Made by a program: the position numbers and the translations under genes. This document shows positions 15,671 through 26,304 of a stretch of 64,000 nucleotides of DNA, one piece after another. The notes beneath the pieces are model-generated. The model searched no databases. It worked only from the letters and a program-made list of their open reading frames with translations, and was not told the origin of the DNA. Where the stretch lies: contig NZ_CP032616.1 of assembly GCF_003626975.1 (NCBI RefSeq), forward strand, positions 2,046,001 to 2,110,000. The letters run 5' to 3'. The DNA is from Pseudomonas sp. DY-1. GTDB lineage: Bacteria > Pseudomonadota > Gammaproteobacteria > Pseudomonadales > Pseudomonadaceae. The number at the start of each line of letters is the position of its first letter. Position 1 is the first letter of the stretch.

Positions 15671-16783
15671 TCAACGCTCCAGCAGGATGCGCAGCATGCG
15701 GCGCAGCGGCTCGGCTGCGCCCCACAGCAGCTGGTCACCGACGGTGAAGGCGCCTAGGTACTGCGAGCCCATGTTGAGCTTGCGCAGACGGCCGACCGGA
15801 ACGGTCAGGGTACCGGTCACAGCGGTCGGAGTGAGTTCGCGCATGCTGATTTCGCGCTGGTTCGGCACCAGTTTCACCCAGGGATTGTGCTGGCTGATCA
15901 TGCCTTCGATATCGGCGATCGGCACATCCTTGTTCAGCTTGATGGTCAGTGCCTGGCTGTGGCAGCGCATAGCGCCGATGCGCACGCAGATGCCATCCAC
16001 CGGGATCGGGCTCTTGAAGCGACCGAGGATCTTGTTGGTCTCGGCCTGGCCTTTCCACTCTTCGCGGCTCTGGCCGTTAGGCAGTTCCTTGTCGATCCAC
16101 GGGATCAGGCTGCCGGACAGGGGCACACCGAAGTTCTCGGTAGGGAAATCTTCGCCGCGCATGGCTTCAGCCACTTTGCGATCGATGTCGAGGATGGCAC
16201 TGGCCGGGTTGGCCAGATCGTCGGCCACCGCCGCATGGGTCGCGCCCATCTGCTTGATCAGTTCGCGCATGTTCTGCGCGCCGGCGCCGGAGGCAGCCTG
16301 GTAGGTCATGGCGCTCATCCACTCGACCAGGCCGGCTTCGAACAGGCCACCCAGAGCCATCAGCATCAGGCTGACGGTGCAGTTGCCGCCGATGTAGTTC
16401 TTGGTACCGGCGTCCAGTTGCTGGTCGATGACCCGGCGGTTTACCGGATCGAGCACAATCACCGCGTCATCCTGCATGCGCAGGCTGGAAGCAGCGTCGA
16501 TCCAGTAGCCCTGCCAACCTGCTTCGCGCAGCTTGGGGAACACCTCATTGGTGTAGTCGCCACCCTGGCAGGTCAGGATCACATCGAGGGTCTTCAGCTC
16601 GTCGATGCTGTAGGCGTCCTTCAGCGGGGCAATGTCCTTGCCGACCGCAGGGCCCTGGCCACCGACATTGGAAGTAGTGAAGAACACCGGCTCGATCAGG
16701 TCGAAATCCCGCTCTTCCAGCATTCGCTGCATGAGCACGGAACCCACCATGCCGCGCCAACCGATCAGACCTACACGCTTCAT
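15671..16783 (-). CDS. asd: Aspartate-semialdehyde dehydrogenase
   Basis: It reduces aspartyl phosphate to aspartate semialdehyde with NADPH, the branch step to lysine, diaminopimelate, threonine and methionine. The 370-residue protein begins [21 protein letters not shown], the NADPH-binding motif, and carries the catalytic cysteine in GGNCTVSLM near residue 135. [15 protein letters not shown] later in the chain contains the substrate-binding Arg and catalytic His. It follows leuB on the same strand, as in other pseudomonads. Confidence 0.97.
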   Translation of the reverse strand: MKRVGLIGWRGMVGSVLMQRMLEERDFDLIEPVFFTTSNVGGQGPAVGKDIAPLKDAYSIDELKTLDVILTCQGGDYTNEVFPKLREAGWQGYWIDAASSLRMQDDAVIVLDPVNRRVIDQQLDAGTKNYIGGNCTVSLMLMALGGLFEAGLVEWMSAMTYQAASGAGAQNMRELIKQMGATHAAVADDLANPASAILDIDRKVAEAMRGEDFPTENFGVPLSGSLIPWIDKELPNGQSREEWKGQAETNKILGRFKSPIPVDGICVRIGAMRCHSQALTIKLNKDVPIADIEGMISQHNPWVKLVPNQREISMRELTPTAVTGTLTVPVGRLRKLNMGSQYLGAFTVGDQLLWGAAEPLRRMLRILLER

Positions 16784-16840
16784 GACAACTACACCTTTCG
16801 TGAAAAAGTGGGCCGCTGGTATTCCAGCGGGCCCGACAGA

Positions 16841-17923
<1,083 letters not shown>

Positions 17924-17965
17924 GCTTTCCTCTCGTTAGGCGCACTCCGCGCCATGCAATTCGTT

Positions 17966-18730
17966 CTAGCGTTCGGCCCAGAGCACCACGACATCGGTGC
18001 TGAAGGAGCCGTCTGCCGCAATCTCGAAATACTCGCGAACCTCATCACCCACTGCTTTCTGCAGCGCCAGGATCGCCTCGCGGAACACCATCGGCGTGCG
18101 CATGCGCTCGACCCAGGAAGTGAACTCCAGTCGCAGCCGCTGGCGGGTATGGCTACGAGTCGCCAGGCCGGCCTCGGACACCTGGCGCAACCACTCTGCG
18201 GGCGAATAGTTGCGCACATGGCTGGTATCGCGCAGCACTTCCACGGCCTGCAGGTGGGTATCCAGCAGTGGGCGCCCCGGCGAAGCGACGTCGATGAAGG
18301 CAGCTACGCCGCCCGGCGTCAGGACACGGCGCACCTCGCGCAGGGCTACACCGACATCGCTCCAGTGGTGCGCCGAATAACGGCTGAAGACGAAATCGAA
18401 ACTGGCGTCAGCGAAGGGCAGCATTTCGGCCGCCCCTTGCTGGGTAACCACATTACCGAACCCGCGTTGGGCAGCGGCACTCGCCACTACGTCAAGCATC
18501 TGCCCGGAGAGGTCGTACGCAACGACTTCACCGACCAGCGGCGCTACATGAAAGGCCACATGGCCAGCACCGCAGCCGAGGTCCAGCACCCGCGCATCGC
18601 TTCGCCCATCCACTTCAGCCTGCAGCAGGGCGAACTCGGTGCCCTGGGCATGTACGGCACTGCTCAGGTAGGCAGCGGCCTGCTCACCGAACTGACTCTG
18701 GACGACCTGCGCATGGGCCTTATCGTTCAC
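17966..18730 (-). CDS. Class I SAM-dependent methyltransferase
   Basis: The SAM-binding motif VLDLGCGAGHVAFHVAP lies near residue 48, followed by the acidic motif II (VVAYDLSGQML) and LREVRRVLTPGGVAAFIDV. The fold resembles UbiE/BioC-like small-molecule methyltransferases. The substrate is unknown. Start is GTG at 18730 with GGAGCACGAA before it. The gene is placed between leuD and leuB in one unit, an arrangement shared with P. aeruginosa, which suggests co-expression with leucine synthesis but not a shared reaction. Confidence 0.85.
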   Translation of the reverse strand: MNDKAHAQVVQSQFGEQAAAYLSSAVHAQGTEFALLQAEVDGRSDARVLDLGCGAGHVAFHVAPLVGEVVAYDLSGQMLDVVASAAAQRGFGNVVTQQGAAEMLPFADASFDFVFSRYSAHHWSDVGVALREVRRVLTPGGVAAFIDVASPGRPLLDTHLQAVEVLRDTSHVRNYSPAEWLRQVSEAGLATRSHTRQRLRLEFTSWVERMRTPMVFREAILALQKAVGDEVREYFEIAADGSFSTDVVVLWAER

Positions 18731-18746
18731 TTCGTGCTCCTGGATA

Positions 18747-19391
18747 TCAGGCGTCGCGGAACAACCAGGGGTTGCCCTGGCGGTAATTGCCTTCGAAGGC
18801 CTTGATCGCTTCGGCGTCCTGCAGGGTCAGGCCGATATCGTCCAGGCCATTGAGCAGGCAGTGCTTGCGGAAGGCGTCCACTTCGAAGCTGTACTGCTTG
18901 CCATCCGGGCGGGTGACTGTCTGCGCGGCAAGGTCAACGGTGAGCTGGTAGCCCTCGGCGGCCTCGCACTGTTGGAAGAGTTCATCGACTTCCTCGTCCT
19001 TCAGGATGATCGGCAGCAGACCGTTCTTGAAGCTGTTGTTGAAGAAGATGTCGGCGTAGCTCGGCGCGATGATCGCGCGGAATCCGTACTCGTCGAGCGC
19101 CCAGGGTGCGTGCTCGCGAGAGGAGCCGCAGCCGAAGTTCTCACGGGCCAGGAGCACGCTGGCGCCCTGGTAACGCGGGAAGTTCAGCACGAAGTCGTGG
19201 TTCAACGGACGCTTGGAGTTGTCCTGGTTCGGCTGCCCCACATCCAGGTAGCGCCACTCATCGAACAGGTTGGGGCCGAAGCCGGTGCGCTTGATCGACT
19301 TGAGGAACTGCTTGGGAATGATCTGATCGGTGTCGACGTTGGCGCGATCCAGCGGAGCGACGAGACCGGTGTGTTGGGTAAAGGCTTTCAT
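18747..19391 (-). CDS. leuD: 3-isopropylmalate dehydratase small subunit
   Basis: With LeuC it isomerises 2-isopropylmalate to 3-isopropylmalate. The protein starts [31 protein letters not shown], typical of the small subunit, and contains [15 protein letters not shown], the substrate-loop region, and the [18 protein letters not shown] motif. 214 residues is the normal length. The gene starts 15 bases after leuC ends. Confidence 0.97.
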   Translation of the reverse strand: MKAFTQHTGLVAPLDRANVDTDQIIPKQFLKSIKRTGFGPNLFDEWRYLDVGQPNQDNSKRPLNHDFVLNFPRYQGASVLLARENFGCGSSREHAPWALDEYGFRAIIAPSYADIFFNNSFKNGLLPIILKDEEVDELFQQCEAAEGYQLTVDLAAQTVTRPDGKQYSFEVDAFRKHCLLNGLDDIGLTLQDAEAIKAFEGNYRQGNPWLFRDA

Positions 19392-19406
19392 CTCGACTCT
19401 CCTTCC

Positions 19407-20831
19407 TTACTTGAGCAACTCGCGAACATCGACGAAACGGCCGGTCACCGCGGCAGCGGCTGCCATGGCGGGGCTGACCAGGTGGGTACGGCCACCAGCG
19501 CCCTGACGCCCCTCGAAGTTGCGGTTGGAGGTGGATGCGCAATGCTCGCCACTCTCCAGGCGATCCGGGTTCATCGCCAGGCACATGGAGCAGCCCGGCT
19601 CGCGCCACTCGAACCCCGCCTCAAGGAAGATCTTGTCCAGGCCTTCCTGTTCGGCCTGCTGCTTGACCAGGCCGGAGCCCGGCACCACCAGCGCCTGTTT
19701 GACGGTGGCAGCGACCTTGCGGCCCTTGGCCACTTCAGCGGCGGCGCGCAGGTCTTCGATACGCGAGTTGGTGCAGGAACCGATAAATACGCGGTCCAGC
19801 TGGATATCGGTGATCGCCTGGTTGGCGGCGAGCCCCATGTATTTCAGGGCGCGCTCAATGGAACCGCGCTTGACCGGATCAGCTTCAGCGGCTGGATCCG
19901 GCACGCGCTGATCGACCGGCAGCACCATTTCTGGCGAAGTGCCCCAGCTCACCTGCGGCTTTATGTCTTCGGCGCGCAGCTCGACCACGGTGTCGAAATG
20001 CGCATCAGCGTCGGAAACCAGGTCACGCCAGGCAGCCACGGCATTGTCCCAATTAACACCTTTCGGCGCGAACGGGCGACCTTCGACATAAGCGATGGTC
20101 TTTTCGTCCACGGCCACCAGGCCGACGCGGGCACCGGCCTCGATGGACATGTTGCAGATGGTCATGCGGCCTTCGACGGACAGGTCACGGATGGCGCTGC
20201 CGGCGAACTCCAGGGCATGGCCGTTGCCGCCAGCGGTGCCAATCTTGCCGATCACGGCGAGCACGATGTCCTTGGCAGTGACGCCGGCGGGCAGCTTGCC
20301 CTCCACGCGTACCTGCATGTTCTTCATCTTTTTCGCCACCAGGCACTGGGTGGCCAGCACGTGCTCGACCTCTGAGGTGCCGATGCCGTGGGCCAGCGCG
20401 CCGAAAGCGCCGTGGGTGGAGGTGTGCGAGTCGCCGCAGACCACGGTCATGCCCGGCAGAGTGGCGCCTTGCTCCGGGCCTACCACGTGGACGATGCCTT
20501 GGCGCACGTCGTTCATCTTGAACTCGAGGATGCCGAAGTCATCGCAGTTCTCGTCCAGGGTCTTGACCTGGATGCGCGACACTTCGTCGGCAATGGCTTC
20601 GAGGCCACCCTGGCGCTCGGCGCGGGTGGTCGGCACGTTATGGTCGGGAGTCGCGATGTTGGCGTCGATGCGCCACGGCTTGCGGCCCGCCAGACGCAGC
20701 CCTTCGAAGGCCTGCGGCGAGGTCACTTCGTGAAGGATGTGACGATCGATGTAGATCAGCGACGAACCATCGTCGCGGCGCTTCACCTCGTGTGCATCCC
20801 AGAGCTTGTCGTAGAGCGTCTTGCCGGCCAT
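19407..20831 (-). CDS. leuC: 3-isopropylmalate dehydratase large subunit
   Basis: An aconitase-family enzyme with a [4Fe-4S] cluster. The cluster cysteines are in [14 protein letters not shown] and in [11 protein letters not shown]. The N-terminus [49 protein letters not shown] and the C-terminal [19 protein letters not shown] are family signatures. It is the first gene of the leucine unit, divergent from the lysR gene and sharing a 171-base promoter region with it. Confidence 0.97.
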   Translation of the reverse strand: MAGKTLYDKLWDAHEVKRRDDGSSLIYIDRHILHEVTSPQAFEGLRLAGRKPWRIDANIATPDHNVPTTRAERQGGLEAIADEVSRIQVKTLDENCDDFGILEFKMNDVRQGIVHVVGPEQGATLPGMTVVCGDSHTSTHGAFGALAHGIGTSEVEHVLATQCLVAKKMKNMQVRVEGKLPAGVTAKDIVLAVIGKIGTAGGNGHALEFAGSAIRDLSVEGRMTICNMSIEAGARVGLVAVDEKTIAYVEGRPFAPKGVNWDNAVAAWRDLVSDADAHFDTVVELRAEDIKPQVSWGTSPEMVLPVDQRVPDPAAEADPVKRGSIERALKYMGLAANQAITDIQLDRVFIGSCTNSRIEDLRAAAEVAKGRKVAATVKQALVVPGSGLVKQQAEQEGLDKIFLEAGFEWREPGCSMCLAMNPDRLESGEHCASTSNRNFEGRQGAGGRTHLVSPAMAAAAAVTGRFVDVRELLK

Positions 20832-20946
20832 CGTCAGGTCCTCGTCAGCTTGTTTCTGTGCGCAGGGGTCGAAAAGCCCCTTTTGCTTGTGGGGACGATC
20901 GTAGGGGCTTGCATCGAATAACTCAAATTCATATTTTTTATTTAAA

Positions 20947-20965
20947 GCATTCCATCAAGGAATGC
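20947..20965. promoter_or_regulatory. Palindromic LysR-type operator between leuC and lysR
   Basis: A perfect inverted repeat GCATTCC-ATCAA-GGAATGC, which contains a T-N11-A core (T at 20950, A at 20962), the LysR-family recognition pattern. It lies 38 bases before the lysR start and about 116 bases before leuC, where a regulator controlling both would bind. Confidence 0.65.
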
Positions 20966-21002
20966 GGATACTACCGGCGCCAGCAACCCACGGAGTCCAG
21001 AT

Positions 21003-21890
21003 ATGGATTTGGCCAGCCTCAATGCTTTCATCGCCATCGCCGAGACCGGCAGCTTCTCTGAAGCGGGTGAGCGCCTGCACCTGACCCAGCCTGCGGTGAG
21101 CAAGCGCATCGCCTCGCTGGAACAGCAACTCAGCGTGCGTCTGTTCGACCGCCTGGGTCGCGAAGTGAGCCTGACCGAGGCCGGGCGCGCCCTACTCCCG
21201 CGTGCCTACCAGATCCTCAACGTGCTGGACGACACTCGCCGCGCGCTGAGCAACCTTTCCGGTGACATCAGCGGCCGCCTGACGCTGGCCACCAGCCACC
21301 ACATCGGCCTGCACCGACTGCCGCCTTTGCTACGCGCCTTTACCCGCGCCTATCCGCAAGTCGCCCTGGACATCCAGTTCCTCGACTCGGAAGTGGCCTA
21401 TGAGGAAATCCTCCACGGCCGAGTGGAGCTGGCCGTGATCACCCTCGCACCTGAAACCGCATTGCCCGTGCAGGCGGTGCCGGTCTGGAACGACCCGCTG
21501 GATTTCGTCGCAGCGCCGGAACATCCGCTGGCCCGCGACAAGACCATCTTCCTTCCGGACGTAGCACGACATCCGGCGGTATTCCCGGGCGGCAACACCT
21601 TCACTCACCACATCGTCCGCCGCATGTTCGAGGCCGAAGGCCTGATGCCGAACATCGCCATGAGCACCAACTACATGGAAACCATCAAGATGATGGTTTC
21701 CATCGGCATCGCCTGGAGCGTGCTGCCGCGTACCATGCTTGACGACTCCGTGGTACGTCTGCCCCTGCAGGACATCCAGCTTTCACGCCAGCTCGGCTAC
21801 ATCCTGCACACCGAGCGCACGCTCTCCAACGCCGCCAAAGCCTTCATGGCGCTGCTGGATGCGCAACGCGACGACCTTGCGTATCTGTGA
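21003..21890 (+). CDS. LysR-family transcriptional regulator next to leuCD
   Basis: The N-terminal winged-helix domain is clear (MDLASLNAFIAIAETGSFSEAGERLHLTQPAVSKRIASLEQQLSVRLFDR), followed by the effector-binding domain from about residue 90. Divergent position to leuC and the T-N11-A palindrome between them suggest that it regulates leuCD and itself. The effector is unknown, and a leucine-pathway intermediate would be the first guess. Confidence 0.9.
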   Translation: MDLASLNAFIAIAETGSFSEAGERLHLTQPAVSKRIASLEQQLSVRLFDRLGREVSLTEAGRALLPRAYQILNVLDDTRRALSNLSGDISGRLTLATSHHIGLHRLPPLLRAFTRAYPQVALDIQFLDSEVAYEEILHGRVELAVITLAPETALPVQAVPVWNDPLDFVAAPEHPLARDKTIFLPDVARHPAVFPGGNTFTHHIVRRMFEAEGLMPNIAMSTNYMETIKMMVSIGIAWSVLPRTMLDDSVVRLPLQDIQLSRQLGYILHTERTLSNAAKAFMALLDAQRDDLAYL

Positions 21891-22003
21891 AGGCAAAGGA
21901 TAAGTTGACGCGCACAGCATAAGAAAAGGGTCGGGAAAGCGTCAGGGGCGTCCCTGCAGTTCACCGACCCGAACATCTGCCCTATCGCCGGAAAGGGGCG
22001 CGC

Positions 22004-25000
22004 ATGCGCAAAGCCAGTGAGCCGAATCCTCCATTCCCCCATATTCCTGCCCTTGACCCTGTCGCATTCGAGCAATCCTGGCAGGACGCCACCAGCCTGC
22101 TCGCAGCGCTGAACGGCGCCCGACTTGGCGCCTGGTCGTGGGATATCGATACCGGCCAGGTCAGCTGGTCACGAGGTGCCCAGGCACTATTCGGGCTGGA
22201 CCCGCGCCAGCCGCTCAGCGAACCCGTTGATTACATACAACTGATTCCCGAAGACGATCGCGTCGAAGTGCTGCGCCTGTTCCAGGAAGCTCTCGCCGGG
22301 CGCCAGGCGGAACGCGCCATGCGCCACCGCATCCGTTGGCCCGACGGCAGCCTGCACTGGCTGGAAATCAATGGCAGTCTGCAACCCCAAGGCAACGGGA
22401 AACGTCGCATGGTTGGCGTCATCAGGGACGTCACACAACAGCAGCAACGCGCCCAGGAACTGGTCAACTCGAGACAACGCTACTCGAGCCTCTTTCACCT
22501 GAGTCCGGACGTGGTGCTACTGGTTCGCCTCAGCGACAGCCGGATTGTCGAAGCCAACCAGCATTTCGAGGACGTGCTGGGTTGGCCGGTGAGCGAAACC
22601 ATTGGCCGTACCACCCTGGACCTGGGCATCTGGGAGGATCTCAGCCAGCGCGAATGGTTGCATTGCAATGCCCGTGGCAGCAGCTCGCCGGTTGCACAGG
22701 AAGTGAAGCTGCGCACCCGCAGCGGCCGCATCCTCGATGGCCTGCTCTCGAGCCAATACGTCGAGCTGGAAGGCGAGCCGTACCTCATCAGCACCTTCCT
22801 CGACACCACCGAACGCAAGCGCGCGGAGAATGCGCTGCGCATCAGCGAAGAGAAGTTCGCCAAGGCCTTCCGCAGCACGCCAGAAGCCGTGGTGATAACC
22901 GATCGCGCCAGTGGCCTGTTCCTGGAGATCAATGTCGGCTTCGAGCGTCAGTTCGGCTGGAGCCAGGAAGAAACCATCGGCCACAGCTCCCTGGAACTGG
23001 GTATCTGGGAAGACCCGGCGCAACGTCATGCAATGCTCGAAACCCTGCAGCGCGACGGCCGCCTCGATGAACTGGAAGTGAATCTCAGGCGACGGGATGG
23101 CAGCCATGCCATCTGCCTGCTTTACGGCGAGGAGATCGAACTGAATGGCCGCACCTGCCTGGTGCTGACCGTCCGCGACGTCACCCGCCAGCGTACCCAG
23201 GAACAGGCCCTCAAGGACAGCCAGGAGCGCCTCAACCTGGCGCTCGAATCCGCCGACCTGGGCACCTGGGACTGGCACATCACCAACGGCACCCTGTACG
23301 GCTCGGCCCGCGCATCGGCCCTGCACGGCCTGGCCAAGGAACCCTTCGAAGGCGAGTTTCGTGACTTCTTCGTATGCGTACCGGAAGAAGACCGCCAGAG
23401 CATGCGCCGTGCCTACCAGGGACTTCTGGAGGGTCACGAGAACGACTACCAGGTGACCTATCGCACACGTTTCGCCGACGGCGAAGTGCATTACCTGGAG
23501 AGCACCGCCAAGCTTTATCGCGACGAGCTGGGCCGGCCACAGCGGATGACCGGCATCCTCATGGACATCAGCGAACGGGTCCGCCGCGAGCAACGCCTGG
23601 CGGCCTCGGAAGAGAAGTTCGTCACCCTGTTCCAGGTCAGCCCCGACCCCATTTGCGTTTCGCGAATCCGCGACGGGTTGTTCATCGAGATCAACCCGAG
23701 CTTCAGCGAGGTGTTCGGCTGGCAGCCTGAGCAGATCGTCGGCCGCAGCGCTCCGGACATTCAATTCTGGGCAGACCCGGAGCAGCGCTCGAGCCTGTTC
23801 GGCCAGTTGCTGCGCGACCAGGGCCTGGACAACGTGGAAGCGCGCTTCCTGACCCGCGATGGCCGCCTGTTGACGTGCGTGGTCTCCAGCCGCTTCATAC
23901 GCGTCGAACGCCAGCTTTGCATCACCACGACCTTCCGGGACATCACCGCGCGCCAACAGGCTGAGGCCGCACTCAAGGCCAGCCAGGAGAAGTTCGCCAA
24001 GGCATTCCACTCCAGCCCCGACGCCATCACCATCACCGAGCGCGAATCCGGCCGCTACATCGAGGTCAACGAAGGTTTCAGCCGCCTGACCGGCTACCGT
24101 GCCGACGAGGTGTTGGGCCGCACCGTCAGCGAAATGAACATCTGGGCCGATCCAGCAGAACGCGAGCACCTGATTGAACTGATCACACGCAATGGCCGCG
24201 TCCACCACCTGGAGATGCTGGGCCAGCACCGCGATGGCAGCCAGAAGGTGGTGGAAGTCTCGGTGGAGCAGATCGAGCTGGACGGCACGCCCTGCCTGCT
24301 GCTGACTGCACGGGACATCAGTGCGCTCAAGGACGCCCAGGCACAGATCCAGCACCTGGCCTACCACGATCCGCTGACCAACCTGCCCAACCGTGCCCTG
24401 CTAACCGATCGCCTGACCCAGCAGATCGCCTTGCTGCAGCGCCACCACATGCGTGGCGCCCTGCTCTTCCTCGACCTCGACCACTTCAAGCACATCAACG
24501 ACTCGCTCGGCCACCCCGTCGGCGATGCCGTACTGATGATGGTCACGGCCCGCCTGGAAGCCAGTGTGCGACTGGAAGACACCGTAGCGCGCCTGGGCGG
24601 CGACGAGTTCGTGGTGCTGCTCACCGGACTCGAAGGCAAGCGGTCGGAAGTCACCCGGCAGGTTCGCGAGATCGCCGACAAGCTGCGCAAGCTGCTGGCT
24701 GAACCCATGCTGCTCGACGGACACCGTCTCCAGGTCACTCCCAGTATCGGCATCGCCCTGATCCCGGACCACGGGGCCAGCCCGGCGGATCTGCTCAAAC
24801 GTGCCGACATCGCTCTCTATCGCGCCAAGGATTCCGGACGGAACGCCATCCAGATTTTCCGCAGCACCATGCAGGAAGCAGCCAGCGAACGTTTGCGCCT
24901 GGAGAACGACCTGCGCCAGGCCTTGGCCCGCGGGGAGTTCGAGTTGCATTTCCAGCCCCAGGTGGATGCCCGCAACAACCGCGTGGTAGGGGCAGAAGCC

Positions 25001-25684
25001 TTGCTCCGCTGGCAGCATCCGACATTGGGCCAGCAGTCGCCCGGCCAGTTCATCCAGGTACTGGAGGAAAGCGGCCTGATCCTCGAAGTGGGTGCCTGGG
25101 TACTGGATGAAGCGTGCAACGCCTGCGAGCAGCTGACGGCCGAGGGCCTGGTCGAAGCCGGTGAATTCAGCCTGTGCGTGAATATCAGCCCACGGCAGTT
25201 CCGCCAGAGCGATTTCGTCGAGCGGGTCGAACGCAGCCTGCAACGGAGCCAGTTACCTGCCCAGCTACTGAAACTGGAGGTCACCGAGGGCATCGTCATC
25301 CAGAACATCGAGGACACCATTGGCAAGATGCGACGCCTGAAGAAGCTCGGTACCAGCTTCGCGATGGATGACTTCGGCACCGGGTACTCGTCCCTGACCT
25401 ACCTGAAGCGGTTACCGGTCGACGCGCTCAAAATCGATCAGTCATTCGTTCGCGACGCCACCCAGGACCCCAACGACGCCGAAATCATCCGTGCGATTGT
25501 CGCCATGGCACGCAGCCTGGGGCTGGAAATTATCGCCGAGGGGGTGGAACGCGACGAACAATTGGCATTCCTCGAGCAACAGGGCTGTCACCTGTACCAG
25601 GGCTACCTGTACAGCAAGCCGGTGCCGCTGTCGGAGTTCCGCGCGCTACTGGCCCACAGCCAGCAACGACCTCCGCCCGCCTGA
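22004..25684 (+). CDS. Six-PAS GGDEF-EAL cyclic-di-GMP protein (1226 aa)
   Basis: A soluble c-di-GMP turnover enzyme. By reading repeats I count six PAS domains in the first 780 residues: a PAS near 32-150 and one near 405-525 of the PAS_3 type (GAWSWDIDTG, GTWDWHITNG), and four of a second type sharing the pattern SPD-x-V, E(A/I)N-x-x-F and IGRT, plus a DITERKRAE-like end. Then GGDEF (LAYHDPLTNLPNR, RLGGDEF near 865) and EAL (EFELHFQPQ, GAEALLRW near 990, DDFGTGYSSL, KIDQSFV). Both catalytic motifs look intact. No membrane segment is seen. It stands alone, ending at a terminator. Confidence 0.93.
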   Translation: MRKASEPNPPFPHIPALDPVAFEQSWQDATSLLAALNGARLGAWSWDIDTGQVSWSRGAQALFGLDPRQPLSEPVDYIQLIPEDDRVEVLRLFQEALAGRQAERAMRHRIRWPDGSLHWLEINGSLQPQGNGKRRMVGVIRDVTQQQQRAQELVNSRQRYSSLFHLSPDVVLLVRLSDSRIVEANQHFEDVLGWPVSETIGRTTLDLGIWEDLSQREWLHCNARGSSSPVAQEVKLRTRSGRILDGLLSSQYVELEGEPYLISTFLDTTERKRAENALRISEEKFAKAFRSTPEAVVITDRASGLFLEINVGFERQFGWSQEETIGHSSLELGIWEDPAQRHAMLETLQRDGRLDELEVNLRRRDGSHAICLLYGEEIELNGRTCLVLTVRDVTRQRTQEQALKDSQERLNLALESADLGTWDWHITNGTLYGSARASALHGLAKEPFEGEFRDFFVCVPEEDRQSMRRAYQGLLEGHENDYQVTYRTRFADGEVHYLESTAKLYRDELGRPQRMTGILMDISERVRREQRLAASEEKFVTLFQVSPDPICVSRIRDGLFIEINPSFSEVFGWQPEQIVGRSAPDIQFWADPEQRSSLFGQLLRDQGLDNVEARFLTRDGRLLTCVVSSRFIRVERQLCITTTFRDITARQQAEAALKASQEKFAKAFHSSPDAITITERESGRYIEVNEGFSRLTGYRADEVLGRTVSEMNIWADPAEREHLIELITRNGRVHHLEMLGQHRDGSQKVVEVSVEQIELDGTPCLLLTARDISALKDAQAQIQHLAYHDPLTNLPNRALLTDRLTQQIALLQRHHMRGALLFLDLDHFKHINDSLGHPVGDAVLMMVTARLEASVRLEDTVARLGGDEFVVLLTGLEGKRSEVTRQVREIADKLRKLLAEPMLLDGHRLQVTPSIGIALIPDHGASPADLLKRADIALYRAKDSGRNAIQIFRSTMQEAASERLRLENDLRQALARGEFELHFQPQVDARNNRVVGAEALLRWQHPTLGQQSPGQFIQVLEESGLILEVGAWVLDEACNACEQLTAEGLVEAGEFSLCVNISPRQFRQSDFVERVERSLQRSQLPAQLLKLEVTEGIVIQNIEDTIGKMRRLKKLGTSFAMDDFGTGYSSLTYLKRLPVDALKIDQSFVRDATQDPNDAEIIRAIVAMARSLGLEIIAEGVERDEQLAFLEQQGCHLYQGYLYSKPVPLSEFRALLAHSQQRPPPA

Positions 25685-25700
25685 AACCAGGCATGAAAAA

Positions 25701-25718
25701 GGGCGCCCGTAGGCGCCC
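25701..25718. terminator. Bidirectional terminator between convergent genes
   Basis: A 7-bp GC stem (GGGCGCC / GGCGCCC) with a 4-base loop, flanked by AAAAA on the left and TCTTCCTTTC on the right. It serves the plus-strand GGDEF-EAL gene and, from the other side, ibpA. Confidence 0.75.
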
Positions 25719-25745
25719 TCTTCCTTTCAGGGTGATGCCAGGAGA

Positions 25746-26192
25746 TCAGTTCTCCAGCACTGCGTGCTGCCCGTTGATCGGAATGCGCTTGGCCTTGGCC
25801 TCTTCTGGCACCACGCGCACCAGGTCGATGTTCAGCAAGCCATTCTGCAGGCCAGCATTCCTGACTTCGATGTGGTCGGCCAGGCGGAAGGACAGCTTGA
25901 AGGCACGCTGGGCGATGCCATGGTGCAGATAGGTGACGGATTCGTCGCTCTTCTCACGCTTGCCGCCACCCACTGTCAGCACGCCGCGCTCGACCTGGAG
26001 CTCCAGGTCTTCTTCCTGGAAGCCGGCCACGGCGATGACGATACGGTACTGGTCGTCACCGTGCTTTTCGACGTTGTAGGGCGGATAGGTGCTGCCACTT
26101 TCATTGCGCAGGGCGGATTCGAACAGGTCATTGAAACGGTCGAAGCCCACGGAATGACGGAACAGAGGGGCGAGGGAAAATGCAGTGCTCAT
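25746..26192 (-). CDS. ibpA: Small heat-shock protein of the IbpA/Hsp20 family
   Basis: An ATP-independent holding chaperone that binds unfolding proteins. The 148-residue protein has the alpha-crystallin domain from about residue 35 (YPPYNVEKHGDDQYRIVIAVAGF ... LTVGGGK ... YLHHGIAQRAFKLSFRLADHIEV), the AGLQNGLLNIDL segment and a C-terminal I-x-I-type motif (KRIPIN). I use the ATG at 26192 behind AGGAG rather than an upstream in-frame start. The leader carries a heat-shock promoter and a probable RNA thermometer, listed separately. Confidence 0.95.
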   Translation of the reverse strand: MSTAFSLAPLFRHSVGFDRFNDLFESALRNESGSTYPPYNVEKHGDDQYRIVIAVAGFQEEDLELQVERGVLTVGGGKREKSDESVTYLHHGIAQRAFKLSFRLADHIEVRNAGLQNGLLNIDLVRVVPEEAKAKRIPINGQHAVLEN

Positions 26193-26252
26193 GAAAATCT
26201 CCTGAATAATCAGCAAGTGGTTGAAGTGCGGGACCCGACTTCGGCGTCCCGC
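26193..26252 (-). promoter_or_regulatory. ROSE-like RNA thermometer in the ibpA leader
   Basis: The transcribed leader first forms a hairpin GCGGGA...TCCCGC (26252-26228), then holds TTGCT (26216-26212) close before AGGAG (26203-26199). In ROSE elements this short U(U/C)GCU pairs imperfectly with the Shine-Dalgarno and melts on heating. Such thermometers are described upstream of ibpA in Pseudomonas, so the assignment follows established knowledge plus position. Confidence 0.7.
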
Positions 26253-26259
26253 AGTACCC

Positions 26260-26288
26260 TAGATAAGGACAGCCGAAAGCATTTCAAG
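26260..26288 (-). promoter_or_regulatory. RpoH (heat-shock sigma) promoter of ibpA
   Basis: On the minus strand CTTGAAA (26288-26282) is followed 13 bases later by CCTTATCTA (26268-26260), close to the sigma-32 pattern CTTGAAA ... CCCCATnT. It lies right in front of the ROSE-like leader. Confidence 0.7.
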
Positions 26289-26304
26289 CCCCCAAGGAAA
26301 TCCC

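Noticed and set aside
18861..20375. Plus-strand frame of 504 codons opposite leuD/leuC
   Set aside because: Antisense to two certain enzymes and without a family match; a result of GC bias at third positions.
22517..24367. Minus-strand frame of 616 codons opposite the six-PAS gene
   Set aside because: Antisense shadow, Ala/Gly/Leu-rich, no start signal or domain.
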